In this document: one piece after another, positions 24,458 through 32,808 of the stretch
Layout of the letters: each line of letters opens with the position of its first letter
Numbering within the stretch: position 1 is the stretch's first letter
Source: 67-14 sp035502775
Lineage (GTDB): Bacteria; Actinomycetota; Thermoleophilia; Solirubrobacterales; 70-9
Reading direction: 5' to 3'
Assembly (NCBI GenBank): GCA_035502775.1
Contig: DATJUB010000067.1
Span: forward strand, 1-64,000
Length of the DNA: 64,000 nt
Program-made: the position numbers and the translations under genes
The notes under the pieces: model-generated
The model's database searches: none
What the model was told of the DNA's origin: nothing
Seen by the model: only the letters and a program-made list of their open reading frames with translations

Positions 24458-25759
24458 ATGTGGGATTTCTCGACCGAACCCGAATTCGAAAGCAAGCTCG
24501 CCTGGATGCGCGAGTTCGTCGAACAGGAGGTCTATCCGCTGGAGGCGGTCGAAGGCATCACCGAAGCCGAGTTCGACAAGCTGCTGGCGCCGCTGCGCGA
24601 CCAGGTCAAAGAAAAGGGACTGTGGGCGGCGCATCTTCCGCCCGAGCTCGGCGGCCAGGGTTTCAGCGCCCTCGACCTGGGCCTGATGAACGAGATCACC
24701 GGCCGCTCGATCTTCGGTCCGGTCGTGTTCGGGTCGCAGGCGCCGGACGCCGGCAACGCCGAGCTGCTGGCGGCCTCGGGAACCGAGGACCAGAAGGACC
24801 GCTGGCTCTACCCGCTGCTGGCCGGTGACATGAAGAGCGGCTTCTCGATGACCGAGCCCCACACGGCCGGCTCCGACCCGACGCTGCTCCAGACCACCGC
24901 GACCCGCGACGGCGAGGGCTGGCGGATCAACGGACGCAAGTGGTTCACCTCGAGCGGTTCGACCGCCGACTTCCTGATCGTGATGGTGGTCAGCGAGCCC
25001 GACGCCGATCCCCGCGGACGTGCCTCGATGATGATCGTGCCGACCGACGCTCCGGGCCTCACGATCGTCCGTGACGTACCGACGATGGAGGATCCCGATG
25101 GCGAGATCGGCCGCTTCCGTGCCGGTGGCTTCGGTCACGCCGAGATCCTCTACGAAGACGTGTTCGTTCCCGACGCCGACGTGATCGGCCAGTCCGGTGA
25201 AGGTTTCCTGCTCGCCCAGCGCCGCCTCGGCCCGGGCCGCATCCAGCACTGCATGCGCTGGCTCGGCCAGAGCCAGCGCGCCTTCGAGATGCTCTGCGAG
25301 CGGGCCGTGTCGCGCTACGCGCACGGCTCGATGCTCGCCGAGAAGGGAGTCGTCCGCGAGTGGGTCGCGAACTCGGCCGCCGAGATGCATGCGGCCCGCC
25401 TGATGACCCTGCACGCCGCCTGGAAGATCGACAAGGAGGGCGCCCGCAATGCCCGCCAGGAGATCGGGATGATCAAGTACTACGGCGCCGAGGTGATGAT
25501 CAACGTGATCGACCGCGCGATCCAGCTGCACGGCGGGCTCGGCTACTCGACCGACCTGCCGCTGGAATCCATGTACCGGAACGCCCGCGCCGCCCGCATC
25601 TACGACGGCGCCGACGAGGTTCACCGCGAGAACGTGGCCCGGCGGATCCTGGCCGGATACGAGGTCCACGAGATCCCGTCCGAGTACGTGCCCGCCCGCA
25701 AGGAGTTCGCGCGCAAGAAGTTCGAGGGCATGATCGACATGACCGCGCTCAACCTCTAG
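24458..25759 (+). CDS. ACAD11-like acyl-CoA dehydrogenase
   Basis: 433 residues, longer than the other acyl-CoA dehydrogenases here. MTEPHTAGSDPTLLQTTATR near 130 contacts flavin; HGGLGYSTDLPLESMYRNAR near 355 and DGADEVHRENVARRIL near 385 match the ending of ACAD10/ACAD11 and related bacterial enzymes rather than FadE types. Those relatives act on 4-hydroxy(phosphoryl)acyl-CoA together with an APH-fold kinase, and such a kinase is encoded at 18608. AGGAG ten bases upstream of the ATG. In operon with thiolase and the SDR at 25766. Confidence 0.9.
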   Translation: MWDFSTEPEFESKLAWMREFVEQEVYPLEAVEGITEAEFDKLLAPLRDQVKEKGLWAAHLPPELGGQGFSALDLGLMNEITGRSIFGPVVFGSQAPDAGNAELLAASGTEDQKDRWLYPLLAGDMKSGFSMTEPHTAGSDPTLLQTTATRDGEGWRINGRKWFTSSGSTADFLIVMVVSEPDADPRGRASMMIVPTDAPGLTIVRDVPTMEDPDGEIGRFRAGGFGHAEILYEDVFVPDADVIGQSGEGFLLAQRRLGPGRIQHCMRWLGQSQRAFEMLCERAVSRYAHGSMLAEKGVVREWVANSAAEMHAARLMTLHAAWKIDKEGARNARQEIGMIKYYGAEVMINVIDRAIQLHGGLGYSTDLPLESMYRNARAARIYDGADEVHRENVARRILAGYEVHEIPSEYVPARKEFARKKFEGMIDMTALNL

Positions 25760-25765
25760 GCGAAG

Positions 25766-26491
25766 ATGAGCCGGCGAGCGGCCCTCGTTCTCGGAGGATC
25801 CGGAGGCATCGGCCTCGCGATCGCCCGGGTCCTGGCCGAGGAGGGCTACTCGCTGACGATCCAGGGGCGGCGGGCCGACAAGGTCGAGGCCGCCCTGGAT
25901 GCCCTGTGGGAGGTCGCCAAGGACGCCCCGCTGGGCCTCACCGCGGACCTCTCCTCCGAGGAGGAGATCGTCGAGGCGGTCGCCGCACACGAAGAGAGAT
26001 GGGGCCGGATGGATGTCCTGATCAACAGTGCCGGTCTCGGCATGGGACAGCCGGTGGCCGAGATCCGGACGAAGTCACTCGACCTCCAGCTCGCCGTCAA
26101 CCTGCGGGCGGCGGTGCTCACCACCCGCGAGAGCCTGCCCCAGATCGAACGGGCCGGAGCCGAGCACGGCGAGGCGCTGATCGTCCACGTCTCCTCCTGG
26201 GCCGGCAAGCATCCTCCCGCCTGGCTTTCGGTCTACGGAGCGACCAAGGCGGCACTCTGCAGCTTCGCGGCCTCGACGCAGGTCGAGCTTGCCGGCAAGG
26301 GCGTCCAGGTGACCGCGCTCTGTCCGGCCACGGTCGAGACCGAGATGACCACCTACGCCCAGGGAGAAATTCCCGCCGAGGCGATGCTGCGGCCGTCTGA
26401 TCTGGCCGAGGCGGTGCGATTCCTGCTCAGGACCTCGCCGAACTGCGTGATCCCGGAGATCGTGCTGGGCCGGGTCGGCGACCTGGGGTGA
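25766..26491 (+). CDS. SDR-family oxidoreductase
   Basis: 241-residue short-chain dehydrogenase: LGGSGGIG cofactor motif at residues 8-15, NSAGLGMG near 88, catalytic serine in HVSSWAG and YGATK near 155-159. It starts seven bases after the acyl-CoA dehydrogenase stop and is the last gene of the rightward operon. Its final 65 bases overlap the 3' end of mftF on the opposite strand. Likely an NAD(P)-dependent 3-hydroxyacyl or ketone reductase of the same pathway; substrate not visible. Confidence 0.88.
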   Translation: MSRRAALVLGGSGGIGLAIARVLAEEGYSLTIQGRRADKVEAALDALWEVAKDAPLGLTADLSSEEEIVEAVAAHEERWGRMDVLINSAGLGMGQPVAEIRTKSLDLQLAVNLRAAVLTTRESLPQIERAGAEHGEALIVHVSSWAGKHPPAWLSVYGATKAALCSFAASTQVELAGKGVQVTALCPATVETEMTTYAQGEIPAEAMLRPSDLAEAVRFLLRTSPNCVIPEIVLGRVGDLG

Positions 26492-27857
26492 GCGCCCCCG
26501 CGCGGCGTTCCGAGACCGCAGCGGTCCACAGTCCGGCCGAGTAGGAGAGCCGGTCGAGCAACCCGAAGACGATCGATCGCGGCAGCCGCCCGGTTCCGTG
26601 GCGCGCCTCGTCGGCGACCAGTCCGACCAGCCCGAGCAGCGCAACCCGTCGCAGCCGTTTCGATCCGGCGGCCAGCATGGTCAACGGCAGCCACTCCCTG
26701 GAAAGCACCCGGCTCAGTCCGCGGGCTGATACCAGGCCGCTCTCCACGGTGACGCGCAGGGCCTCCCCCGAGGCCAGCGGCACCCCGGATCCCTTCATTC
26801 TCCGCGCACCCCAGAGCGCCACTCCGGCCATCGGCAGCGGACCGGCGACCGGCAGCGCGAGCGCGGCCGCGGTGGCGGAGCGTCCGCCCTGGACCGGGGA
26901 GACGGCACCCGGATGCCGGCGATCGAGCGCGACCGCCGAGCGGCCGTACTCGAAGCGCTGTCTCGCGAACGCCCGCAGGCCGGTGCGGGACCGGTGCTCG
27001 ATCACGACCGAGGGCTCATACCGGCACATTCCGCCGGAGGCGTTCAGCCGCCAGATCAGATCGACGTCCTCTCCGTACCGCAGGGACTCGTCGAATCCGC
27101 CGATCTCGAGCAGGGCATCGCGGCGCGCAAGCATCGCCGCCGAGGGCAGGAAGGAGACCCGGTGCCCGATACCGGCGGGCGAAGCATCTGAGCCCATATC
27201 GAGCGGACAGGCACGGCGCTCGTACCCGGCTATCGCGGCCGCGAGGATTCCGTCGGATGCCCGCGGCCCGGCACCGATGATCCGCGGCGCGGCCAGCACC
27301 TGACCCGGGGGATCCAGGTGGGGTGCAAGCCGGTCGAGCCAATCCTCCGAGGGCGCCAGGCAGTCGGCGTCGAGGAAGGCAACCAGCTCGGTCGACACCT
27401 CCCTCAGGGCCGTGTTGCGGGCCGCGGCCGGTCCGCGGGAAGTCCGGTGGCGAATCACCGTGGCGCCGGCCTCCGCGGCCAGCCGGGCGGTCGCTTCACG
27501 CGAGCCGTCATCGACCACGATCACCCCGGCGGAGCGGGGCACCAGGGACGCGACCAGACGGCCGATGCCCGCGGCCTCGTCGCGGGCGGGAATCACCACC
27601 GTCGTCCGGTCTCCGGCGCGATCGTCCGGCTCGGGGAGTGGATGGATCATGCCGGCGTCGCACAGGCGCCGCAGCAGGCGCTCCGCCGCCGGACCGGATC
27701 CCGAAGCCCCACCGCCGATCGCTTCTCTGAGCACCGCGGCACCCGCCGGAGCGAGCCGGATCACACGAGCCGGCCGGCCACCCACGACCACCTCCCCGTC
27801 ACGGAGCAGACGGGTCTCACGATCCGGCCGGTAGCGACGGGCGCGAGGTTCGTTCAT
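26427..27857 (-). CDS. mftF: mycofactocin system glycosyltransferase MftF
   Basis: 476-residue GT2 family glycosyltransferase. Catalytic domain from about residue 85: TVVIPARDEAAGIGRLV, VVDDGS with the nucleotide-binding aspartates, FLDADC with the metal-binding DXD, and WRLNASGG. The N-terminal 80 residues (GRPARVIRLAPAGAAVL) match the extra domain of MftF proteins; hydrophobic stretches occur near the C-terminus. In mycobacteria MftF adds beta-1,4-glucose units to premycofactocin. ATG at 27857 overlaps the mftE stop (ATGA). Last gene of the mft operon, converging with the SDR gene at 25766. Confidence 0.93.
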   Translation of the reverse strand: MNEPRARRYRPDRETRLLRDGEVVVGGRPARVIRLAPAGAAVLREAIGGGASGSGPAAERLLRRLCDAGMIHPLPEPDDRAGDRTTVVIPARDEAAGIGRLVASLVPRSAGVIVVDDGSREATARLAAEAGATVIRHRTSRGPAAARNTALREVSTELVAFLDADCLAPSEDWLDRLAPHLDPPGQVLAAPRIIGAGPRASDGILAAAIAGYERRACPLDMGSDASPAGIGHRVSFLPSAAMLARRDALLEIGGFDESLRYGEDVDLIWRLNASGGMCRYEPSVVIEHRSRTGLRAFARQRFEYGRSAVALDRRHPGAVSPVQGGRSATAAALALPVAGPLPMAGVALWGARRMKGSGVPLASGEALRVTVESGLVSARGLSRVLSREWLPLTMLAAGSKRLRRVALLGLVGLVADEARHGTGRLPRSIVFGLLDRLSYSAGLWTAAVSERRAGALTPGRRPGPARSPGSRSSARS

Positions 27858-28537
27858 GATCGCGGGCAGGCGAACCGGTCGAAGTCGGCGACCAGACATT
27901 CGGCCAGGCCGGCCAGCAGCCGGCGCCCGTCGGCGGCGGAGGCCCCTTCCGGGTCCCCCAGCACTCCGTTCGGTGAAACCGCCCCGACCCCCTCGGCCCG
28001 CAGCCTCGCCAGCGTCCCCGGGGAACGGCTCTCCGTTCCCGCTTCCGCCGCCTCACGCCGCACCAGCCCGGGATGGATCGCCAGCATCATCGAGGTCTCG
28101 ACCCATCCCGCGTGGAGGTCGTGGCCGGCCCAGTCCGGCTCGGGCCGCCACCGGCCGGCGACGCGCCCTTCTTCGTTCAGACGGGCCACGGCTTCATCGA
28201 TCGCGGTCGCGTTTCCGCCATGCCAGTTGACGAAGTAGATCCGGTCGAAATGATCGGCCGAGCGACCCAGCTCGACCAGAAGCTCGGCCAGCGCCCGACC
28301 CCCGATCGAGAGCGTGCCGGGGAAACCGGAGTGCTCACCGCTGGCCGCGATCGCCACCGCCGGGGATATCCAGGCGCCCGGGCGTGCCTCCTCGAAACGC
28401 TTGAGCAGGGCCTCCACGATCATCGTGTCGGTCCCGAGCGGCAGGTGCGGGCCGTGCTGCTCGGTTGCTCCCAGGGGCACGACCAGCGCCCCGCCCCGCC
28501 CGGCCTCCGGCCAGGTGGCCTCGGCCAGACGGCTCAC
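27854..28537 (-). CDS. mftE: mycofactocin peptidase MftE (creatininase family)
   Basis: 227 residues, creatininase-type metallopeptidase that in the known pathway removes the Val-Tyr-derived dipeptide from the MftC-processed precursor. Metal-site motifs are intact: PLGATEQHGPHLPLGTDT near 22-39, NWHGGN near 110, and AGWVETSMML near 155. GTG at 28537 overlaps the mftD stop (GTGA); an in-frame extension upstream is not used. No separate ribosome-binding site, so translation is coupled. Confidence 0.94.
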   Translation of the reverse strand: MSRLAEATWPEAGRGGALVVPLGATEQHGPHLPLGTDTMIVEALLKRFEEARPGAWISPAVAIAASGEHSGFPGTLSIGGRALAELLVELGRSADHFDRIYFVNWHGGNATAIDEAVARLNEEGRVAGRWRPEPDWAGHDLHAGWVETSMMLAIHPGLVRREAAEAGTESRSPGTLARLRAEGVGAVSPNGVLGDPEGASAADGRRLLAGLAECLVADFDRFACPRS

Positions 28538-29712
28538 GCCGGTGGCACCAAGGCGAATCCATCGGGCAGCAGGACATCCTCCGGGACCAGATCGCCGATC
28601 GATTCCCGGCCGAGTCCCAGCAGCGTTTCGTCGATCCCGGCACGGAAGATCTCGAGCACGTTGGCCACCCCGGCCTCGCCGTTCGCGGCCAGCCCCCAGA
28701 GATAGGCCCGTCCGATCATCACGGCCCGCGCCCCGAGTGCCAGCGCCTTGACCACGTCGCTGCCCCGCCGGACCCCGCCGTCGAGCAGGATCTCGACCCG
28801 TCCGGCGACCGCCTCGGCGATTCCCGGAAGCGCCCGGATCGATGCCGGGGTCGAGTCGAGGTTGTTGCCGCCGTGGTTGGAGACCGAGATCGCGTCCGCC
28901 CCGATCTCGACCGCGCTGCGCGCGTCGTCCGGGTGGTAGACGCCCTTGATCATGGTCGGGCCGCCCCAGGTTTCCCGCAGCCACGCGAGGTCGTCCCAGG
29001 TCGGCTGCCCGGTCGTCATCCAGGCGCCGTAGGCGTCGAAGAATCCCGGAGGTTCCGCCCCCGGTCCGGTGACGTTCGGCACGCCGAGATCCGGCAGGCG
29101 ACCGGCCTTCACGTAGCGCGCCAGCCAGCGGGGCCGGACCAGGGCCTGCGGTGCCAGCACCGCCATGTTCTTCAGGTCGAGCTTGTCCGGAATCGCCGGA
29201 CTGCCCCAGTCGCGGCGGTGGGAGAAGACCCAGTCGAGGGTGACGATCAGGCCCTTCGCTCCCGCGAGCCGGGCCCGCTCGAGCACCCGTTTCATGTCCT
29301 CGCGATCACCCATCCAGTAGACCTGGAAGAAGAGCTTCGGGTTCGCCACGGCGACCTCCTCGATCGGCCGGCTGGCGAATGAACTGAGCCCGATCGCGGT
29401 CCCGGCGCCCGAGGCCGCACGGGCCACCGCGGTCTCCCCGTCGGGATGGACGGCCTGCACGCCGGTCGGCGAGATCATCACCGGCATCGCGATCTCCTGG
29501 CCCATCACCGAGGTCGAGAGATCCCTCTCGTCGAGCCCGGTGCCGATCCGGGGGATCAGCCCGATCTCCCCGAAGGCCCGGACGTTGTCACCCAGGGTGC
29601 CGCCCGTCTCGGAACCGGCGCGCAGGGCCTGGAAGACCGATCGGGGAAGGCTCTTCTTCGCCCGTCGCTCGGCCTCGGCCACCGACTCGAACCAGGCGGA
29701 TCGGCCGGCCAC
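28534..29712 (-). CDS. mftD: premycofactocin synthase MftD (FMN-dependent)
   Basis: 392-residue FMN-dependent alpha-hydroxyacid dehydrogenase family protein. MISPTGVQAVHPDGE near 80, QVYWMGDR near 130, the FMN-binding KGVYHPDDARSAVEIGADAI near 255 and SNHGGNNLDSTPASI near 278 carry the family catalytic residues. In the mft pathway it oxidatively deaminates the released cyclised dipeptide to the alpha-keto premycofactocin. GTG start two bases after the mftC stop. Immediate neighbours mftC and mftE make the assignment secure. Confidence 0.95.
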   Translation of the reverse strand: MAGRSAWFESVAEAERRAKKSLPRSVFQALRAGSETGGTLGDNVRAFGEIGLIPRIGTGLDERDLSTSVMGQEIAMPVMISPTGVQAVHPDGETAVARAASGAGTAIGLSSFASRPIEEVAVANPKLFFQVYWMGDREDMKRVLERARLAGAKGLIVTLDWVFSHRRDWGSPAIPDKLDLKNMAVLAPQALVRPRWLARYVKAGRLPDLGVPNVTGPGAEPPGFFDAYGAWMTTGQPTWDDLAWLRETWGGPTMIKGVYHPDDARSAVEIGADAISVSNHGGNNLDSTPASIRALPGIAEAVAGRVEILLDGGVRRGSDVVKALALGARAVMIGRAYLWGLAANGEAGVANVLEIFRAGIDETLLGLGRESIGDLVPEDVLLPDGFALVPPA

Positions 29713-29714
29713 GG

Positions 29715-30956
29715 CTAGCCGGAGACCTTCCGCGCCCCGTTCCAGAACCCGGCCAGCGGATTCTCGTCGCAGGCCCGGTCGGGCACGTGTTCGACCTTCG
29801 GCAACTCGATCGGCATCGGGTTCGGCGTCTCGACGCCGTTGACGATTCGCAGACGGGAATGATCGACCGGTGACCTGGGCGGCACCGCTTTTCGTGCGGC
29901 GAGCGCCTCATCGGCGTTGCCCAGGACGCATTCGGGATCGGGCCCGTCCATGGGCAGCCCGGTGAAGAATTTCGCCGCCATGCAGCCGCCCCGGCAGGAG
30001 TCGTAGAAGTCACAGCTGGAGCAGGCACCGGGACTCTGCGACTCGCGCAGTTCGCGGAACAGATCCGATTCCCGCCAGACCGACGAGAAGCCCCCATCGC
30101 CGAGCACGTTGCCGGCGAGGAACTCGTCGTGGATCGCGAAGGGACAGGCGTACACGTCACCGACCGGATCGATCAGGCAGACCACCCGGCCGGCCCCGCA
30201 GAGGTTGAGGCCGGGCAGCGGCCCGCCGAGCGCGGAGAGATGGAAGAAGGAGTCGCCGGTGAGCACGTTCTCGCCGTTCGCGACCAGCCAGTCGTAGAGC
30301 CGGCGCTGCTGGGCCTGGGTCGGATGCAGTTCGTCCCAGACGTCGGCCCCGCGGCCGGAGGGGCGCAGGCGGGTGATGCGGAGCTGGGCGCCGTAGCGAT
30401 CGGCGATCGCCTTGAAGGCGTCGAGCTGGCCGACGTTCTCCCGGGTGACCACGACCGAGACCTTGAAGTCCTCGAAGCCCGCCTCGTGGAGGTTGCGCAT
30501 CGCGCCGATCGCGGTGTCGAAGGAGCCCGCCCCGCGAACCCGGTCGTTGACCTCGGCGGTGGCGCCGTCGAGCGAGATCTGGACATCGACGTAGTCGGAA
30601 GTGGCGAGGCTCTCGGCGACCGCGCGGTCGATGCGGCTGCCGTTGGTGGAGAACTTGACCCCCACCCCACGCGCGGTCGCGTACTCGAGCAGCTCCCAGA
30701 AATCCCTGCGCACGGTCGGCTCGCCGCCGCCGATGTTCACGTAGAAGACCTGCATGCACTGGAGCTCGTCGATCACCGCCTTGCATTGGGCGGTGCTCAG
30801 CTCGTCGGGGTCGCGGCGGCCGGAGCTGGAGAGGCAGTGGACGCAGGCGAGATTGCAGGCGTAGGTCAGCTCCCAGGTCAGGCAGATCGGCGCGTCGAGG
30901 CCACGCTCGAAGCGCTCGACCAGAGTGGGAACCGGGGCCGCCGCAGCGGGGGTCAT
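29715..30956 (-). CDS. mftC: mycofactocin radical SAM maturase MftC
   Basis: 413-residue radical SAM/SPASM peptide maturase. The SAM-cluster motif CNLACVHC is near residue 34-41, GGGEPT near 75, and the C-terminal SPASM region carries CSSCDFYDSCRGGCMAAKFF near 325-345 plus a final cysteine. It decarboxylates the C-terminal tyrosine of MftA and crosslinks it to the preceding valine, using MftB to bind the peptide. ATG at 30956 overlaps the mftB stop (ATGA). Confidence 0.96.
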   Translation of the reverse strand: MTPAAAAPVPTLVERFERGLDAPICLTWELTYACNLACVHCLSSSGRRDPDELSTAQCKAVIDELQCMQVFYVNIGGGEPTVRRDFWELLEYATARGVGVKFSTNGSRIDRAVAESLATSDYVDVQISLDGATAEVNDRVRGAGSFDTAIGAMRNLHEAGFEDFKVSVVVTRENVGQLDAFKAIADRYGAQLRITRLRPSGRGADVWDELHPTQAQQRRLYDWLVANGENVLTGDSFFHLSALGGPLPGLNLCGAGRVVCLIDPVGDVYACPFAIHDEFLAGNVLGDGGFSSVWRESDLFRELRESQSPGACSSCDFYDSCRGGCMAAKFFTGLPMDGPDPECVLGNADEALAARKAVPPRSPVDHSRLRIVNGVETPNPMPIELPKVEHVPDRACDENPLAGFWNGARKVSG

Positions 30957-31249
30957 GCGGCCACCATCGCTTCGGTGTTCGTGGTCCTGGCGGTGATCAT
31001 GCCGGTCTCGGCCAGGGTCCCGAGCGCGCTCTCGTACTGCCGGCGTTCACTCGCGGGGATCCCCTCGGCCTCGATCGCGTCCTCGGCCGAAGGGTGATCG
31101 GCCAGGCTTAGCACCAGGTCACGCAGGGCCGGACTCTTCAGGAAGGAGAGGCGCCTGGTTCCGAAGTGGTAGGCCAGCCCGCCGAAGGACTCGGGGCGGA
31201 TGGCCACCTGCGGGTCGAGGGTCCAGGGCAGAGCGGGATCGAATGGCAT
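30953..31249 (-). CDS. mftB: mycofactocin peptide chaperone MftB
   Basis: 98-residue PqqD-like RiPP recognition element that delivers the MftA leader to MftC. It begins PFDPALPWTLDPQVAIRPE and contains FGGLAYHFGTRRLSFLKSP, a pattern typical of MftB. Starts six bases after the mftA stop and overlaps mftC by four bases. Size and position both match the family. Confidence 0.93.
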   Translation of the reverse strand: MPFDPALPWTLDPQVAIRPESFGGLAYHFGTRRLSFLKSPALRDLVLSLADHPSAEDAIEAEGIPASERRQYESALGTLAETGMITARTTNTEAMVAA

Positions 31250-31255
31250 GACGGC

Positions 31256-31372
31256 CTAGTAGACGCCGCACATGCCGTCGATCGAGATGTCCTCGACCAG
31301 TAGCTCCTGCTCGACCAGCTCCTGGTCCGGACCGGAACCGCCTTCGTCGGGTTGCTCTGTGCTCTCGCTCAT
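31256..31372 (-). CDS. mftA: mycofactocin precursor peptide MftA
   Basis: A 38-residue gene. The peptide starts MSESTEQPDEGG, has an acidic leader (ELVEQELLVEDISI) and ends DGMCGVY with stop TAG; the terminal Val-Tyr is the substrate of MftC and the GMCGVY ending is the family signature. GGAGGA lies six bases before the ATG, the strongest ribosome-binding site in the operon. It is first in mftABCDEF and 90 bases downstream of thiC on the same strand. No mftR-type regulator is adjacent. Confidence 0.96.
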   Translation of the reverse strand: MSESTEQPDEGGSGPDQELVEQELLVEDISIDGMCGVY

Positions 31373-31462
31373 ACGCTCCTCCGCGTGGTTGCCTGCGAAA
31401 CCCGAACCTAGGGCAAGGCCGCCCGGAGGCCTCGCGGATTCTGTGGAGCGAATACCGGCGGC

Positions 31463-32806
31463 CTAGGCCGGCATGGTCCGGTTCATCCGTCCGCGCTTCC
31501 TTTCGTCGATCACTCGCTTGACCTCATCCCAATCCACGTCCCGGAAGTTGTGCATCGGGCAGTATTTTGGCCCGCACATCGAGCAGAACTCGGCCGACTT
31601 GAAGTACTCGTCGGCCAGGGTCGCATCGTGCATTTCCCGGGCCGTATCGGGGTCGAGCGCGAGCCTGAACTGTTCGTTCCAATCGAAATCGAACCTTGCC
31701 TTCGAAAGCGCACGGTCCCATTCGGCCGCCTTGCGGTCACCGCGGGCGAGATCGGCCGCGTGGGCGGCGATCCGGTAGGCGATCAGGCCCTGCTTGACGT
31801 CCTCGGCCTCGGGCAGGCCGAGATGCTCCTTCGGGGTCACGTAGCAGAGCATCGAGGTGCCGTGCCAGCCGACCACCGCCGCCCCGATCGCCGAGGTGAT
31901 GTGGTCGTAGCCGGGCGCGATGTCGGTCACCAGCGGGCCGAGCGTGTAGAACGGCGCCTCGTGGCAGATCCGCTGCTGACGCTCGACGTTCTCCTGAAGC
32001 TGGTCGAGGGGAATGTGTCCCGGACCCTCGACCATGACCTGCACGTCGCGGGCCCAGGCCCGCTCGGTCAGCTCACCCAGGGTGTCGAGCTCGGCGAACT
32101 GCGCCGCGTCGGAGGCGTCGGCGATCGAACCCGGACGCAGCCCGTCACCGAGGGAGATGGTCACGTCGTGGGCGCGGCAGATCTCGAGGATCTCGTCGAA
32201 GCGCTCGAACAGCGGGTTCTCCTCCCGGTGCTCGATCATCCAGCGGGCGAGCAGGCCGCCTCCCCGGGAGACGATCCCGGTCACCCGGTGTTGGCAGAGC
32301 GGCAGGTGTTCCAACCGCACCCCGGCGTGGATCGTCATGTAGTCCACCCCCTCCTCGGCCTGCTTGGCGATCACCTCAAGCAGCCGGTCCCCGGTCAGGT
32401 CCTCGGCCTGTTTCAGGCCCTCCATCGCCTCATAGATCGGCACGGTGCCGATCGGGACCGTGGAGACCCCGATGATCGCCTCCCGGGTCTCGGTGGTCCG
32501 CCTGCCGGTGGAGAGGTCCATCACCGTGTCGGCACCCCAGCGGACCGACACCGCGAGCTTCTCAACCTCCTCCTCGACGCCCGAGGTGGTCGGCGAGCTG
32601 CCGATGTTCGAATTGATCTTGACCCGCGCCTTCAGCCCGATCGCCATCGGGTCGAGCGCGGTGTGCGCCGGATTGGCGGGGACAACCATGCGTCCCCGCG
32701 CGACCTCGGACCGGACCAGTTCGGGATCGAGCGATTCCCGCTCGCCGACGCGGATCATCTCAGGGGTGATGGTGCGATTCCTGGCCGAAGCCATCTGTGT
32801 GCTCAC
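31463..32806 (-). CDS. thiC: phosphomethylpyrimidine synthase ThiC
   Basis: 447 residues, radical SAM enzyme making HMP-P from aminoimidazole ribotide for thiamine. Family motifs RVKINSNIGSS near 64 and VEGPGHIPLDQL near 260 are intact; the unusual C-terminal 4Fe-4S site is CSMCGPKYC (near 420). The GTG at 32806 is chosen because it lies directly behind the TPP riboswitch and 7-8 bases after AAGGGAG; the frame is open further upstream, but that would put coding sequence through the riboswitch. ATG at 32794 is an alternative. Length matches the short ThiC form lacking the N-terminal extension. Confidence 0.95.
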   Translation of the reverse strand: MSTQMASARNRTITPEMIRVGERESLDPELVRSEVARGRMVVPANPAHTALDPMAIGLKARVKINSNIGSSPTTSGVEEEVEKLAVSVRWGADTVMDLSTGRRTTETREAIIGVSTVPIGTVPIYEAMEGLKQAEDLTGDRLLEVIAKQAEEGVDYMTIHAGVRLEHLPLCQHRVTGIVSRGGGLLARWMIEHREENPLFERFDEILEICRAHDVTISLGDGLRPGSIADASDAAQFAELDTLGELTERAWARDVQVMVEGPGHIPLDQLQENVERQQRICHEAPFYTLGPLVTDIAPGYDHITSAIGAAVVGWHGTSMLCYVTPKEHLGLPEAEDVKQGLIAYRIAAHAADLARGDRKAAEWDRALSKARFDFDWNEQFRLALDPDTAREMHDATLADEYFKSAEFCSMCGPKYCPMHNFRDVDWDEVKRVIDERKRGRMNRTMPA

Positions 32807-32808
32807 TT

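Noticed and set aside
24428..25990. Open frame of 520 codons on the minus strand.
   Set aside because: Antisense to the ACAD11-like dehydrogenase and the SDR; no start signal or recognisable domain.
31373..31462. Terminator between thiC and mftA.
   Set aside because: Only a short GGCC/GGCC pairing with a seven-base loop is visible, too weak to call.
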